From: Lunularia cruciata
Taxonomy: Eukaryota; Streptophyta; Marchantiopsida; Lunulariales; Lunulariaceae
Direction: 5' to 3'
Assembly (NCBI GenBank): GCA_948567375.1
Contig: OX419756.1
Span: 71,216,552 to 71,280,551, forward strand
Length of the DNA: 64,000 bases
Part shown: in pieces, positions 35,481-47,054 of the stretch
Numbering within the stretch: the stretch's first letter is position 1
Layout: every line of letters begins with the position of its first letter
The notes under the pieces: generated by a model
Told to the model about the DNA's origin: nothing
Database searches by the model: none
The model's input: the letters and a program-made list of their open reading frames with translations, nothing else
Translations under genes and position numbers: made by a program

Positions 35481-36962
35481 TGTAATACTCCAAGGATAAG
35501 AGAAGAGAGAAAATACAGATTTCACACTCAATCATCTGATGCCCCAAAGGAGCACCTTCTCTTTATTATATAAACAAAGAGTATCTACTCCAAGGAAGCT
35601 CCACCATAGGATTAAGCACATAGATAGTGTAATACCAAGAGCTAGCCATATGATCTAGATGTGAAATTCAGTTTGGTAACATCTAGAATGATGTTATACA
35701 TGATGGTCAAAATAGATAAGATAGAAATATCACCAAAAGAGTACTTCTACTAATAGGGTAGAAACCAAATTAGACTTGAGAACCTTAGAACCAATAGCTA
35801 GACATATGATTTAAAAGTGAGAATTGGTTTGGTAACATCTGGAAGGATATTACAAATGATGGACTAAACAGATCAGAAAGAGGTATCACCAAAAGGGGAC
35901 TTCTACTAATAGAGTAGTAACCAAAATATGCCTGAAATCTTTGAAGGCAATTTTGGAGGCCTAAACGGATGAATTAGGCCTCGAAAATGTGCAGATCCCC
36001 CCAATAGAGGAAAGGTTAGCCTTCCCTCCCTCTTGCTTTGTCTCGTCAAGAGCTTTCCAACGGTACCTTACTCATATGATTCTGAGATTCCTACATGAAG
36101 ATTCCCTAAAAGATTCCTTCCGGTCAAAGCTTGTTTGACCAACCAGATAGGACCTACACCAGACATGTCACCCATCCAAGTAAGTAATCCAAGGTTGGAG
36201 CTTGCTGACATGTCACCTATCTGTGTCCCCTAATCCTATGGTGGAGCTTCCTTGGAGGAGATCCTCTTTGTCTATATAATAAAGAGAAGGTGCTCCCTTG
36301 GAGCATCGAATGTTTGAGTGTGCAATATGTGTTTTCTCTTTTCTCTTGTCCTTGGAGTATTATAGATAGGTGACATGTCAGCAAGCTCCACCCTTGGATT
36401 ACTTACTTGGATGGGTGACATGTTGGTCTTGGTCCTATCTAGTTGGTCAAACAAGCTTTGACAAGACGGAATCTTTTAGGGAATCTTCTTGTATGAATCT
36501 CAAAATCACGTGGGTGAGGTACCATTGGAAACCTCTCAATGATACAAACCAGGGGGATGGAAGTCTAGCCTTTCCTCTGTTGGGGGGGGGGGGGAATCTA
36601 CACATTTTTTAAGCCTAATTCATCCATTCAGGCGTCCAAAATTGCCTTCAAAGATTTGATATATTTATGTTCCTACTCTATTAGTAAAAACCCCCTTTTG
36701 GTGACACATCTTTCTTATCTATTTAGTCCATCATGTGTAACATCCTTCCAGATAGTACCAAACCAATTCTCACCTTTAAATCATATGTCTAGCTATAGGT
36801 TCTAAGGTTTTTAGGTCTATTTTGGTTTCTACTCTATTTGTACAAGTACTTTTTTGGTGAGACTTCTTTCTGATCTATTTTGAGCATCATGTATAACATC
36901 ATTCCAGTTGTTACTAGACCAAATTCCACATCTAAATCATATGGCTAGCTCTTGGTATTACA
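35481..36962 (-). mobile_element. Solo LTR-A (inverted) that hosts a second LTR-A insertion
   Basis: Outer element is 35481-35637 plus 36370-36962, about 750 bp, ends TGTAATACTCC and GGTATTACA, lying opposite to the inner copy. Flanks ACTAG (35476-35480) and GCTAG (36963-36967) are a one-mismatch target duplication. It contains a 13-G homopolymer at 36582-36594, where sister copies have short G runs. The 80-codon frame 36370-36612 is LTR sequence, not a gene. Confidence 0.88.
35638..36364 (+). mobile_element. Inner solo LTR-A with GATAG target-site duplication
   Basis: 727 bp, TGTAATACCAAGAGC to GTATTATA, flanked by GATAG at 35633-35637 and 36365-36369. It is in the opposite direction to the LTR-A it sits in, so the pair can fold back on itself. 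TATATAATAAAG near 36274 gives the sense direction. Frame 36454-36272 (minus) spans the junction and is chance. Confidence 0.92.
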
Positions 36963-37127
36963 GCTAGTCGAGAAGCTTCCCAAGAAGCTTCCTAGATACT
37001 CCTAGAATATTCTAGCCTAATTTGGCATATTCACTACTTTGTTAGGCTTAACTAAAATTTTTGCTAAAATCCATATTTTTACATCCATAGATTCCATCCA
37101 TCCCTCTTTGTTGATATCAATATAGAA

Positions 37128-37610
37128 GATTGAGGAGAGAAATAGGAGTGTGGAAGTTCCCACGTGAAAGATCACATTGGAACTCTAAAGTGAGTTAAAC
37201 TTTGAATCCATAGGCTTATCTTGGGATTTGGTATTTAAAGCAACCTTGGTACAAGGCTACCAAGAAGCTTCCAAGGAATTTCCTTCTAAGTTTCCTTGTT
37301 TGGAGTGCAAGCTAAGGTAGTTGTTTACGTAGCATGCAAGCTAAGCTAGTCATTTACTTGGTGTACACTCTAAGTTAACCATCAACTTGGAATACAAGTT
37401 ACTCAATCCGTGGAGAGTTCTTAGAAGCTTCTTACTAAGAAGCTTTTTGGATACTTCTAAAACATTCCTAATTTTATTTGGAAGTTCCTAAAGCTTCTTG
37501 GATGCTTCTAGAGCTTTCTTAAAGTTTCCTAACTATATGTTAATTCTATGATATGTTAGCTACATTTACCTTTGTTGAATTTATATTATTACGAGTGTTT
37601 ACACCTATAA
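37128..37610. mobile_element. LTR-G copy 3
   Basis: A further LTR-G, starting near GGAGAGAAATAGGAGTG and running through GGTATTTAAAGC, TGGAGTGCAAGCTAAG and AAGCTTCTTGGATGC. It lies next to copy 2 in the same direction. A PBS-like motif downstream (37977) hints that it could be the 5' LTR of a separate plus-strand element whose interior is not recognisable. Confidence 0.55.
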
Positions 37611-37794
37611 TTATAAATTTTGTGAACTCATTTGAGTGCTTATTGGTCATTCTTGCTTACTTAATTGTGCATACTTAAAATTCATATGTTATAAGTTGAT
37701 TTCCAATTGTTGTTGAATATGATATCTTTTGTGTTTATGCAAGTGACTAAAATAATCCCTATTGATTCATATAGAAAATCAAGAACTCAAGATA

Positions 37795-38000
37795 GATGCA
37801 CCATGTGAAGTTCTTGATAGTGTTACGAGTGTGCATAAAAGAATATGAGTCAATAGTGTTTCAATGGTTTTAGAGAAGGTTACTTCCACTACCACTAGAT
37901 GCACTATATATGGAATTCTTTATAGTATTGTGAGTGTGAAGGAAGGATGATGGGTCTTTAGGGTTCCAATGGTTTTAGAGCAAGTTGCTTCCACAACAAT
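37795..38000. repeat. 102-bp tandem duplication with PBS-like motif
   Basis: Two units, about 37795-37896 and 37897-38000, both beginning AGATGCAC and both containing AATGGTTTTAGAG(A/C)AAG or AGG. TGGTTTTAGAGC differs at two positions from TGGTATCAGAGC, the primer-binding site complementary to initiator tRNA-Met in plant LTR elements. No gag follows that I can read. Confidence 0.6.
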
Positions 38001-39399
38001 TATATTTGATGTCCTATAATTGGGCATGAGTCCTAGAGGCAAAGCCTTCTCTTTCTCAATGTTGCATATATCTAACCCAAGGTTTGTGACATTGACTCAT
38101 TCTAAGACATCACCTAAATTTTTGGCAATACTTAGTGGCTTCTAGCTCAAATTTCTTAGCTACAACTTGATTATTTGTGGATATAATTTTGTTTTCAATT
38201 GCTGAAAGTAACCTTTAGTGACTGTATGCTAGCTAATAACATAATGGTGTAAGCATGTCATTATAGTACTTAGGAAATGGAGTCTTGGAAGAAATATTGA
38301 GTAAGACATACCTACTTTGGTTTCCAGTTTCCGAGTTATGATATATATTAGTTTAATGAGGGTCTTAATTGTTGTTTTGTGTTTGTGTTTGTGTAATTTT
38401 CAGTTGACATTGGTGATTTGTTTTCTTGAATTGATCTTATAGAATTCATTCAAATCTTTAATAAATCCCCTTTGAGTGCATTATAGAACAGAATAGAATA
38501 TCTTTTGATAGTAATTATAACAACATAGTCTCAACCAAATAGTAGTAAAATAGTAGGAAATTGGTTTTTCTCACAAGGAAATGATTCAAAATTAGTCAAT
38601 ATGAAGAAAAGTGTCATAGTGTAGTTATTTATTATAACATTCTCACCTCTTGTCCACAAGCCACTCCCAAAAGGGTTATTGACACCAAAAAACACACAAT
38701 AGAAAGACGAAAATGAAATATCATGATCACATAAGATAATTCTAACTTAACTTTGAATGTGATGATTCAATATGAACAAAGAGGTTGTTTCACTATGAAG
38801 ATTGCTACTCCAAAGAACATATTCTACACTTATCTTAAGGCACATCCTCTTCCACAGATTCTTTTCCTCCTTGACTTTTATTTGTCTTCTATTTTGTAAA
38901 GTATTGTTAATAGTATAGCTTACTTAAGTTTTGTCAAGGCATGGCTTCAAGAGGATCATACAAGGGATCAAACACACAAGGCTCAAAATACTAATGATCC
39001 AACACACACAACACTCATTCTCACTATGAATATTCCTATGAATATTCTTCCACATCCACAAGGCAAAGAATTGTAGGAAAGTGATGTAGAGAATGATGCT
39101 ATATCACTTTATTCAAATTTTTCAATGAATTAATATTTACATTGAATAGTAACTTATGTAAAAACAAGCAATTTGGAAGCAAAGAAATCTAATGTTGATG
39201 ATAGATGCAAAGATCTATCAAAATTGCAACTTTCTTAATCTCCATTATACATTTTATATCTCCTTATCGTATATAGTTCCTTGTCATGTGAATATACAAC
39301 TATTGTCCACTTGTCTTTGGAAGTTACTGATTGTAATCCAAAGAATCTTCCTCCTACAATCTTTGGGTCACTAGCATTGGTCCAAAGATTCCTACTACA
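38001..39399. other. AT-rich DNA, no gene recognised
   Basis: No frame over 60 codons and no domain. A short plus-strand reading at 38941 (MASRGSYKGSNTQGSKY) could be a gag start but stops at once. Otherwise featureless. Confidence 0.4.
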
Positions 39400-39599
39400 A
39401 AGAGTCCTAAATATGAAGAGTACTACTTCAAAGAACCTAATTTTTGTTTAACTAGCCTAAGGAGAAATTCAATATTTTGCTTGTAACTTGTTATTCTAGT
39501 CCCAAGTAATCACAAGATTTAGTAAATTTCTTATCAATTTGTTTTTTAAGGTCTAAGCCTAAACAATCTATTCCTTTATCCTTAGTTGACTTCTTACAA

Positions 39600-41010
39600 A
39601 GGGTTTGCATTTGCAATTTTTATTTCACATAACTTGGTCTTGGTCATCTTTCCTTTATGAGCTTCCTCAAGAATGGTAATAAGCTGGTGCTAGAGATCCT
39701 CCAACTTCATCTCCATCTTTTTACTGTCCTCTACCTTCTCTTGAGTACTATATAGGGCCTAAACTTGAGCATTTATTTCTCTAGCATCCAAGTTTTATAT
39801 GTTGCTTACTCTTCCTTCTCCTTCTACAGTATTGCTTGTAAGACCTCCAACCAAAGACCAATTAAATTTTTTTACTCCTCCATAATGGCTTCCTAAGTAA
39901 TGGTTTGCCTTTATTGGTCTCTTTATTGCACTACAACCAAAGAACATGTGCATCCCAATTCCTTAACTTGCTCTTGGACCATTTCTACTTCTGATTACTT
40001 GACACTCAAAGAGCATTCATGTCTTCTTGTATTCTCCGTAATTTAATTTTTGTGAGTTATGTACTCTACTCCTAACAAGTAGGTCTACTTATTTAGCTCA
40101 TTTTTCTCCTACAATAGCCCATTGGTTCTTTTTTCACTCCCCCTTGTATATTTGCTAATTCTTCTTTAAGTTTTTCAAGTTGTCATTCTTTACCTAGTTT
40201 TCCTTGTATGCATGTTGTTTGCCAATGAAGATAGTCTATTATCATTGGCCAAGTCTCCTTCTAAATGGGTATGATTACCTGCAAGTATCTCAACACCAGA
40301 TAATGGTGTCTAGTATAAAGGCCGCCAATGTGTATATCATCTTCTCCTTGCTTAGAGCAATTTTTTCTTGGAAGGAGACTCTACTTGTTCTTGGACCTAG
40401 ACTTCTTCTTTGGCTCCTCCTTCTTAAGCTCCATGTACTTTTGTGTTTGAGTGTGAACCAAGGCTCATTGGCATCATAAAATCTCTAGTCCAAAGATCTT
40501 CTTGTTCTTCAATAAATACTATTTTAGAGAAAAACTTTCCTCCACTTACTCTCATTTCCTTGGAAGTGCTAATTCCATATCTCCATATTCTTGTCCTTCG
40601 TTTGATTCTATTTCAATTTTCTGCAAGGTGAGTTTCTATAGCTTGTTCTTATCTTCTTCTTCTTTGAAAGACAAGTCCACCACTTGAGGATTTCTCTGTG
40701 GCTGCTTGATTGTTCTTGTGGCCTTTTTTGGTGTAGAACTCTTTCAAAATATGTTTTTCTTCTCCCATGCAACCTCCATAGAGCTTCTAGTTTGGATGAA
40801 TTTAGCATCTTTGTCCCATATTGCCATTGTCAATATCTTTGCCTCAAATTGAGCGGCAAAGCATAGTTTGGAAATTACTTCCTCTCATTCTTTGTGAGAA
40901 GATAAAACCCCATGTAGAAGTGTATTGAAAATGGTGTAAGGTAGGTGGCACTTGTATCTTCTTCTTGACCATCTTCCAAGTCTATTTGTAGAAGATATTG
41001 ATAAAATTTA
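39600..41010 (-). repeat. Unclassified repeat ORF family U, copy 1
   Basis: Minus-strand reading, broken by stops: LEDGQEEDTSATYLTPF, HFYMGFYLLTKNERK (about 40950-40870), the frame 40808-40608 (Lys/Arg-rich), and further on a coiled-coil-like stretch with EKVEDSKKMEMKLEDL and HQLITILEEAHKGK near 39730-39660. The same order (LEDMEQGVAMIVTPF, CKGMGFLTNKKKERFP, basic region, coiled coil) appears on the plus strand at 58.1-59.9 kb. Two copies in opposite directions indicate a dispersed element. I do not recognise the protein. Confidence 0.5.
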
Positions 41011-42359
41011 CTATAGCTCCTCAGTGGAAATAATTAAAGAATACGGCTTTTTAAATGTTTGATAGGTTGTTTATTTTTTTTGGAACAACTATATTAGGGA
41101 CGCTACAACTGCTTTTCTTGGTGAAGATCCATTGTAGCTCTACTACTCTTTTTTGAAGGAATCCAAGTTGTTATATAAGACATGACAAATAAGCCAAACT
41201 ATCTAAGTTCTATGTTATAATATCATTGTTTATGGTCTTGTATAAATAAAGGGAGGTTTAGTCATACAATGCTCCTCTCAAAGCCTTGAATAATTCCCCT
41301 ATGTACGCAAAGGCTAAAATAATTTATTAGAATTTGATAGCACATTTTCTAGTTTGCAAAGTAGGGGATAAGATAGAAAAACTCCAAAATTTACCAAATA
41401 CAACTTGTTATGGCAGATTGACTATCTTAGTTTTATTCTTGTTGTTGTTCTGCTTAGGTTTTGGGCTTTAAGGAGACATTTTCCTTAAAGTTAAACCATG
41501 TATTGTTATATGTCTCTTTGAGTATAATACAAAGACAAACAAACTTGTCCAATGAGATCATACATTGGGTTGCTTAAGTGTGAGTTGGAGAGCAACCATT
41601 GAAACAAGATATGTGGAATAAATTATAAGGGAAGCCCTTAATTGATACAACCTATGCTTATTTTTTGTTATTTGACTACTTGTGGGATCACCATAAGATC
41701 ATTGAGGGAACCAATTTGTGGTCATTCTTGACTTCTCAACCACTTTTTATTGCACTTTGAGGATAGTTTCCTTTGTCTATACTTCACAACTCTATTATCA
41801 TTGAAAATACAATTTTCAACTTGAGTGGTTAATGGATTTATATAGACTAAACAACATTTTAAATGATTTCAAGACTAGATGAGCAACTTTGACTTGACCA
41901 TTTCAATGAAAATCATTACTCTTAGAACCCTTGTATTAGATAGCACTTTACTTTATCATTATTTAACATCAAACCAATGATCAATCTCCCTTGCTTTCAT
42001 ATAATAAATCAAAAGTGATAAATAGAAAAAGAAAGTTAGAATAAAATCCTTATATACTCCATATTATGATGTAGAAAATAAATCCATTCTGTTAAAGAAA
42101 AACAAAAGCCATACATAGTAAGAATTTCATTGTATAATGCACTAGATCTTATACAGAATATTGTCTCTTGCTACTTTCTAAATTTGAAAAGAAAATTGAA
42201 AATTATGGTTATTTGTTAAACCTAGGTTTACAAAAATAATTTTGTGGATAAATATGGCTTAAATATCTAAGTTTATCACAATGTTTAATCTAATGCTAAA
42301 TATGAAGCATGAAGCCTTTTAAGTAGGCTATATATCCATGTCTTGAATAGAATTAATAC
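41011..42359. other. AT-rich DNA, no gene recognised
   Basis: No open frame above 60 codons and no transposon motif; left boundary of copia element C follows. Confidence 0.4.
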
Positions 42360-42723
42360 TGAGACTCCAAGCTCTCTATAAGTGTGAACTAGTTTAGGGC
42401 TTGACTTAACTTGTATAGCATTGCATTCCCACTTAGTATACTTGTTACTCCAAGCTCTCTATAAGTGTGAACATGTTCAAGGTTAGACTAACCTTGTGTA
42501 AAATTGCGTTCCCTCATAGTATACTTGTTATAAAGTTAGTTAGCAATCCTCCACCTACATGGCACACTTGGTTCTTGGCTTATCCTCCTTACTAGTAGCA
42601 CTTTGTTCTCAAATCGGTATATATACTAGGGTGCAATATCTACCCATTCATTCTCTTGGTTCATCCACACTCTCTCTTTGTGCAAGTTTGGAGTTTCTTG
42701 ATATAGTAATAGAGCAACAATAG
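42360..42723 (+). repeat. 5' LTR of copia element C, with internal tandem duplication
   Basis: Matches the 3' LTR at 52885-53190 (GACTCCAAGCTCTCTATAAGTGT, CTTAGTATACTTGTT, CCTACATGG.GCAC, TTTGGAGTTTCTTGATA). The first 87 bp, from ACTCCAAGCTCTC to TATACTTGTT, are repeated at 42450-42531; the 3' LTR has one copy. Start TG at 42360-42361; end approximate. Confidence 0.75.
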
Positions 42724-43879
42724 AGTGTGGAGAACCTAGGATGCATGCTAGTGCAAGGCAAGCAAGAGAAGTGCAGCTTGGAAAAATCAATCCTTGATGT
42801 GGTAAATAGTAAGTTTGCTATTGATCCCATAGTTCCATTAGTAAGAAGAAAGTGAAGAGAAGCACCAAAAGTACACATCACTTTAACCTTCATTGTAGTT
42901 TTGAATGCCAAGATGATGTTTCTAGGCCAAAATGACATCACCCAACCCCCTCAAAGCTATCTTGTTTAAAAGGCTTAAATTTAATTGTGTACCAAGTTTT
43001 AGCACTATTGAAGAGTTTTATGACTATTTTTTGAAGGGCAATATCTTCCAAACTAAACCTCCCAAAATTCCTTGTGTATGAAATTAAACTAGCAATAAGA
43101 GCAATTGCAATTAAAAAAATTTTAAGACTCACTTTGTTTTTTTCTTTCTTGATCTAAATTGGCATTGTTGGTGTTTTTGGCATTTTTTTCCTTTGACCAC
43201 CATCAAGGAGGTCCTTTTCTTTCTCAATTGTACTTTGAATGGGTGTTTTTCTTTTGTTTCTTGACAAGTTCTTGCATCTTTCCTTGTTTTCCTTTGGAGT
43301 CAATTGACATGCACGTTGAGCCAGGTATAGAGAAGGAGTAGAATTGATAACATGTGTGAAGGATTTATGTTTGTTAGAAAACACAGCCCTGATGTAAATA
43401 GCAATCATAAGCCCCATTAAATCCCATTAAGCAAATAATGTAAGGACAATAGGAAATAACATGGTTCACTTCCTATCTCAAAAGCTACCTCCACAATTAA
43501 AATAGTCTCACTCCCATACCTTTATTACTCATTGCGCATGGATATGTATACATATAAAAAGGGATAGTTCATAAATATCATTTTGGCTGAACTCTTGAAT
43601 ATGGACATGAAGGACTTCCTAAATATTGACCATTCAAGGTATCTAGTCACTTTAGTACCTTGCCATAGTAGTGATTGAACTTATCTAGATAAGGCCTATC
43701 CCACATCTCTTTGTTTCATCATTCATGGTTGCTCTTGATTGTCACAATCTTCAATAATCAGTCAAGTCATTGATAAGAAACCAAACATAACAATCTCCAC
43801 CTTTTGCTTGTATTAACCACATCATTCCAAAGAGCAGCATTGAATGTTGAGCAAGTTCATGCATAACTTGAACTTCTCA

Positions 43880-44300
43880 ACAATAATAGGTTAGTCAACA
43901 TATCAACTATGTTTACCTTTGTGCAAATCTTTTGCAAATTGATCTCACCATTTTTTACAACTTCCCTAATAAAATGATGTCTCACATCAATAGGCTTTGT
44001 CCTTGACTGGTCTACTTGATCCTTGGCCAAGCAAATAGCACTTTGGCTATAAAAAAAGAAATGGACTTCATGTTAAGGAGTCTTGCATCCTTGGCTAATC
44101 TTTGTAGCCATATTTGCTCTTTGGCAGCCTCAGTTGTTGCTATATATTCCACCTTTGTAGTAGAAAGAGCAACAATAGATTGGAGAATAGACTTCTAACT
44201 TATTGCATCACCAACAATTGTAAAAATAAATCCTATATTAGACCTCCTATATCCAAGTCTCCAACAAAATCAGAATCTACATACCCTATAATTCCTCTTT
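43880..44300 (-). pseudogene. RNase H of copia element D
   Basis: Minus-strand reading: RRSNIGFIFTIVGDAISQKS, LQSIVALSTTKVEYIATTEA, KEQIWLQRLAKDA, then DIIL and VNIVDMLT. This fits RRST.G..F...G..ISW.S..Q..VALST.EAEY.A..EA.KE..WL..L. The catalytic Glu of EAEY is now Val-Glu in a shifted context; stops are present. Confidence 0.82.
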
Positions 44301-44796
44301 CTTGGTCCTTTTTTGCATCCAAGACAGTGCCAATATTTATAGTCCCTTTCAAGTAACAAAGTATCTACTTCACAACTTCCTAATGTTTTTTCCCAAGATT
44401 TGCCATATATCTACTCACCATATTCATAGCATATTAGATTTTTGGTCTAGTGCAAACCATATCATACATTGAACTCTCAATAGAATAAACATAAGGAATA
44501 TTTGACATTACTTTTATCTCCTCCTCAATTGATGGACACTCCTCCTCATTTGCTCCAATGATCTCCTGAAAAATGACTTGCCATTGGAGTGCTCATTGGT
44601 TTTTCATTCTCTATGCCAAAACAAGCAAGTAATGTTTCCAAATATCTCCTTTGAGCTATCCATAACTTTCCCTTGCTATTGTCTCAACGGATATCAATCC
44701 TTAGCACCTTCTTTGAAGAACCCAAGTCCTTCATATCAAACTTCTTACCAAGTTGTGCTTTCAATTTATCCATCTCAACCATATCCTCCATAACAA

Positions 44797-45483
44797 TCAA
44801 CATATATCCACATATAGTACCAAGATGATTAAGTCAAATACTCTAGGTCCATGTAGCTTCTTGAGGTGCACACAACAATCAGACTCACTTCTATTATATA
44901 TATGCTTCAACATTAAAGCATCAAATTTCATGTACCAAAGTCTTGGAATTTGCTTTAGTCCATATAAAGACTTTTGTAATATGCTTTTCAAACCTTGATG
45001 CATGTAAATCTACTCCTCCAATTCTCTATGTAAAAAAGCAATTCTAACATCTAGTTTTTCCAATTCCAAGTTATGCAATGCAACTATTACCAACAATTTG
45101 CAAATTGAAGAGATTTTTTACCATTGGTGAAAAAATCTCATTGAGGTCAATATCTTCTTTTTGGTTATAACTCTTTGCTACAAGCCTTTCTTTTAATTGA
45201 TATCCACCTAATTTGGAAGTCCTTCCTTCCTCCAAAATATCCATCTACAACCAATTGCCTTCTTTCCCATAGGCAATTTCAAGTCTCCAAGTTTGGTTTT
45301 TGGCCAAGACTTTATCTCCTCTTCCATTGCACAATGCCATTTTTCACACTCTTTATCTTGCATTGCCTCTTCATATGAACAAGGCTCACCATTCTCCATA
45401 AGAAGAGCATAAGCTACAAATGAATCATAAAATCTCTTTGGAGACCTTCTATCCTTATTTGGATAAGCACGTTCATGAATCAA
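44797..45483 (-). pseudogene. Reverse transcriptase of copia element D
   Basis: Frame 45483-45208 covers SYEEAMQDKECEKWHCAMEEEIKS and KLPMGKKAIGCRWIF (the A..W..AM..E..S and LP.GKK.I.CKW.F blocks). After frameshifts, 45003-44797 reads LQKSLYGLKQIPRLWYMKFD, SDCCVHLKKL and LIILVLYVDIC, where YVDIC replaces the catalytic YVDD. Both stretches are diagnostic for copia. Confidence 0.9.
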
Positions 45484-45600
45484 TTTTGGACTTTGCTCTT
45501 CTAGTGGTTCAATCGGTAGATTTTCAAGAGGTAAGATGCATTCATTTCCAATATCAATATCTGTCTTAACAAAATCTGACTGAATTGGTTTTTTCTTTTC

Positions 45601-46142
45601 TTATGCTATAGTTATTGTCTCTATCATACTAGTACCATCAAAAACTACATCCTTACTCAAAACAAGGCAACACCTTTTTGGATCCCATAATCTATATCTC
45701 TTTGTACCCTTCTCATATCCCAAGAATATACATTTTCTAGATTTGGGATCTACCTTTGTCCTTTGTTCTTGTTGAATATGAACATAACCTATGCATCCAA
45801 ACACTCTAAGTGAAGAGTAATCAACATGCCAACCTGTCTATTTTTCCATAGGTATCTTACACTCAATAGCAATAGAGGGAGAATTTTTTTCCAAATGACA
45901 AGCCATATTTACAAATTTTGCCCAAAATTCTTCTCCAATCTGGTGGTGCTAAACATACTTCTTTCTTTCTCCAAGAGTGTAAAATTTATCAACTCTTCCA
46001 CACCATTTTTCTGAGGGGTACCTGGTATGGTAAAGTAATAAATTATCACTTCACTCTTACAACATCTATCAAACTCTCCAGATTTATATTCTCCACCATT
46101 ATTAGACCTCAAACATTTCAATTTCCTTCTAGCTTGTTTCAA
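45601..46142 (-). pseudogene. Integrase of copia element D
   Basis: Frame 46142-45909 reads KLKCLRSNNGGEYKSGEFD, TIPGTPQKNGVEELINFTLLEK and RSMFSTTRL, the LRSDNGGEY and TPQQNGVAER.NRTL core with Asp to Asn and Arg substitutions. Frame 45804-45601 gives MFGCIGYVHI, KCIFLGYEKGTKRYRLWDP and LSKDVVFDG, the standard integrase-RT linker. Confidence 0.9.
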
Positions 46143-46796
46143 ATCATCACCTTCTATTGTTTAAAGATAGAGAAGATGTCTGATTTTTGCTTCATGGTGT
46201 AGACCAATACTCTCCTAGAGTAATCATCAACCAAATATACAAAATATAATGCTCAAGATTCTGAAGCTATAGGTGTAGGGCCCCAAACATCAGAATATAA
46301 ATAGTCTTAAATTCGCTAAGTGCAATGAACTCTTGTGGAAAGGCTTATGTCTCTTGCTTTTCTCTATTATAGAATGCTCACAGAATTTTAACTTACAACT
46401 TCTAAGGCCCTTCGGAAGTTGTTGCTTGGACAATTAACTTAGATCTCTTTCACTCATATGACCTAAATATAGGTGCCAAAAGTAAGTAAGATCTTTGGGA
46501 TCTTCATTTTCAGAAATAGTACTTGCCACTCATCTGGTAATGGTGTCTCTAACCAGTTCATCAAGATTTTCTATCTTCTTGCTCTTCATTACAATCAATG
46601 CTCATTTTGATACTTTGAGTGTTCTATTTCTGCTCCACACCTCCAACCAGTTACGTTCAAAGTGCCTAATGATATGAAATTCTTCCTTAACTAAGGAACA
46701 TGCCTTACATGAGCAAGAATCATCATACACCATCAAACATCTTAGTGCATATTGTACCAATGCCAATAACTTTACAAGCCATGTTGTTCCCCATTA

Positions 46797-47054
46797 TTAC
46801 ATATCCTCCATTGAATGGTTTGTACTCATGAAACAACTCCTTATTTGGACACATATGGTAAGGCAACCTAAGTCCAATATCCATGACTCCTCAAATTGAT
46901 CTTTGTCTTGGGTAGCACATAAAACATCATTCATAATACCAGATGACTTAGCAATACTTGCTTGATCCCAAAGTTGACCTTTATCCTTGTTGGACTCAAG
47001 CCTCTTGTTGTTACAATCCTTCTTGAAATGAACACCTTCCCACAAATCCAGCAC
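46797..47054 (-). pseudogene. Gag knuckle and protease of copia element D
   Basis: The frame opens LDLWEGVHFKKDCNNK, a CWxCGKxGHFKKDC-type knuckle with its first Cys residues lost or out of frame, and goes on to SWILDLGCLTICVQIRSCF. The last corresponds to SWILDSGCSxHMxxxxxxF of copia proteases with the catalytic DSG changed to DLG, which would be inactive. Confidence 0.78.

Noticed and set aside
45826-46202. Plus-strand frames of 62-94 codons at 45.8-46.2 kb
   Set aside because: Antisense shadows of the integrase of copia D, which is strongly conserved on the minus strand.
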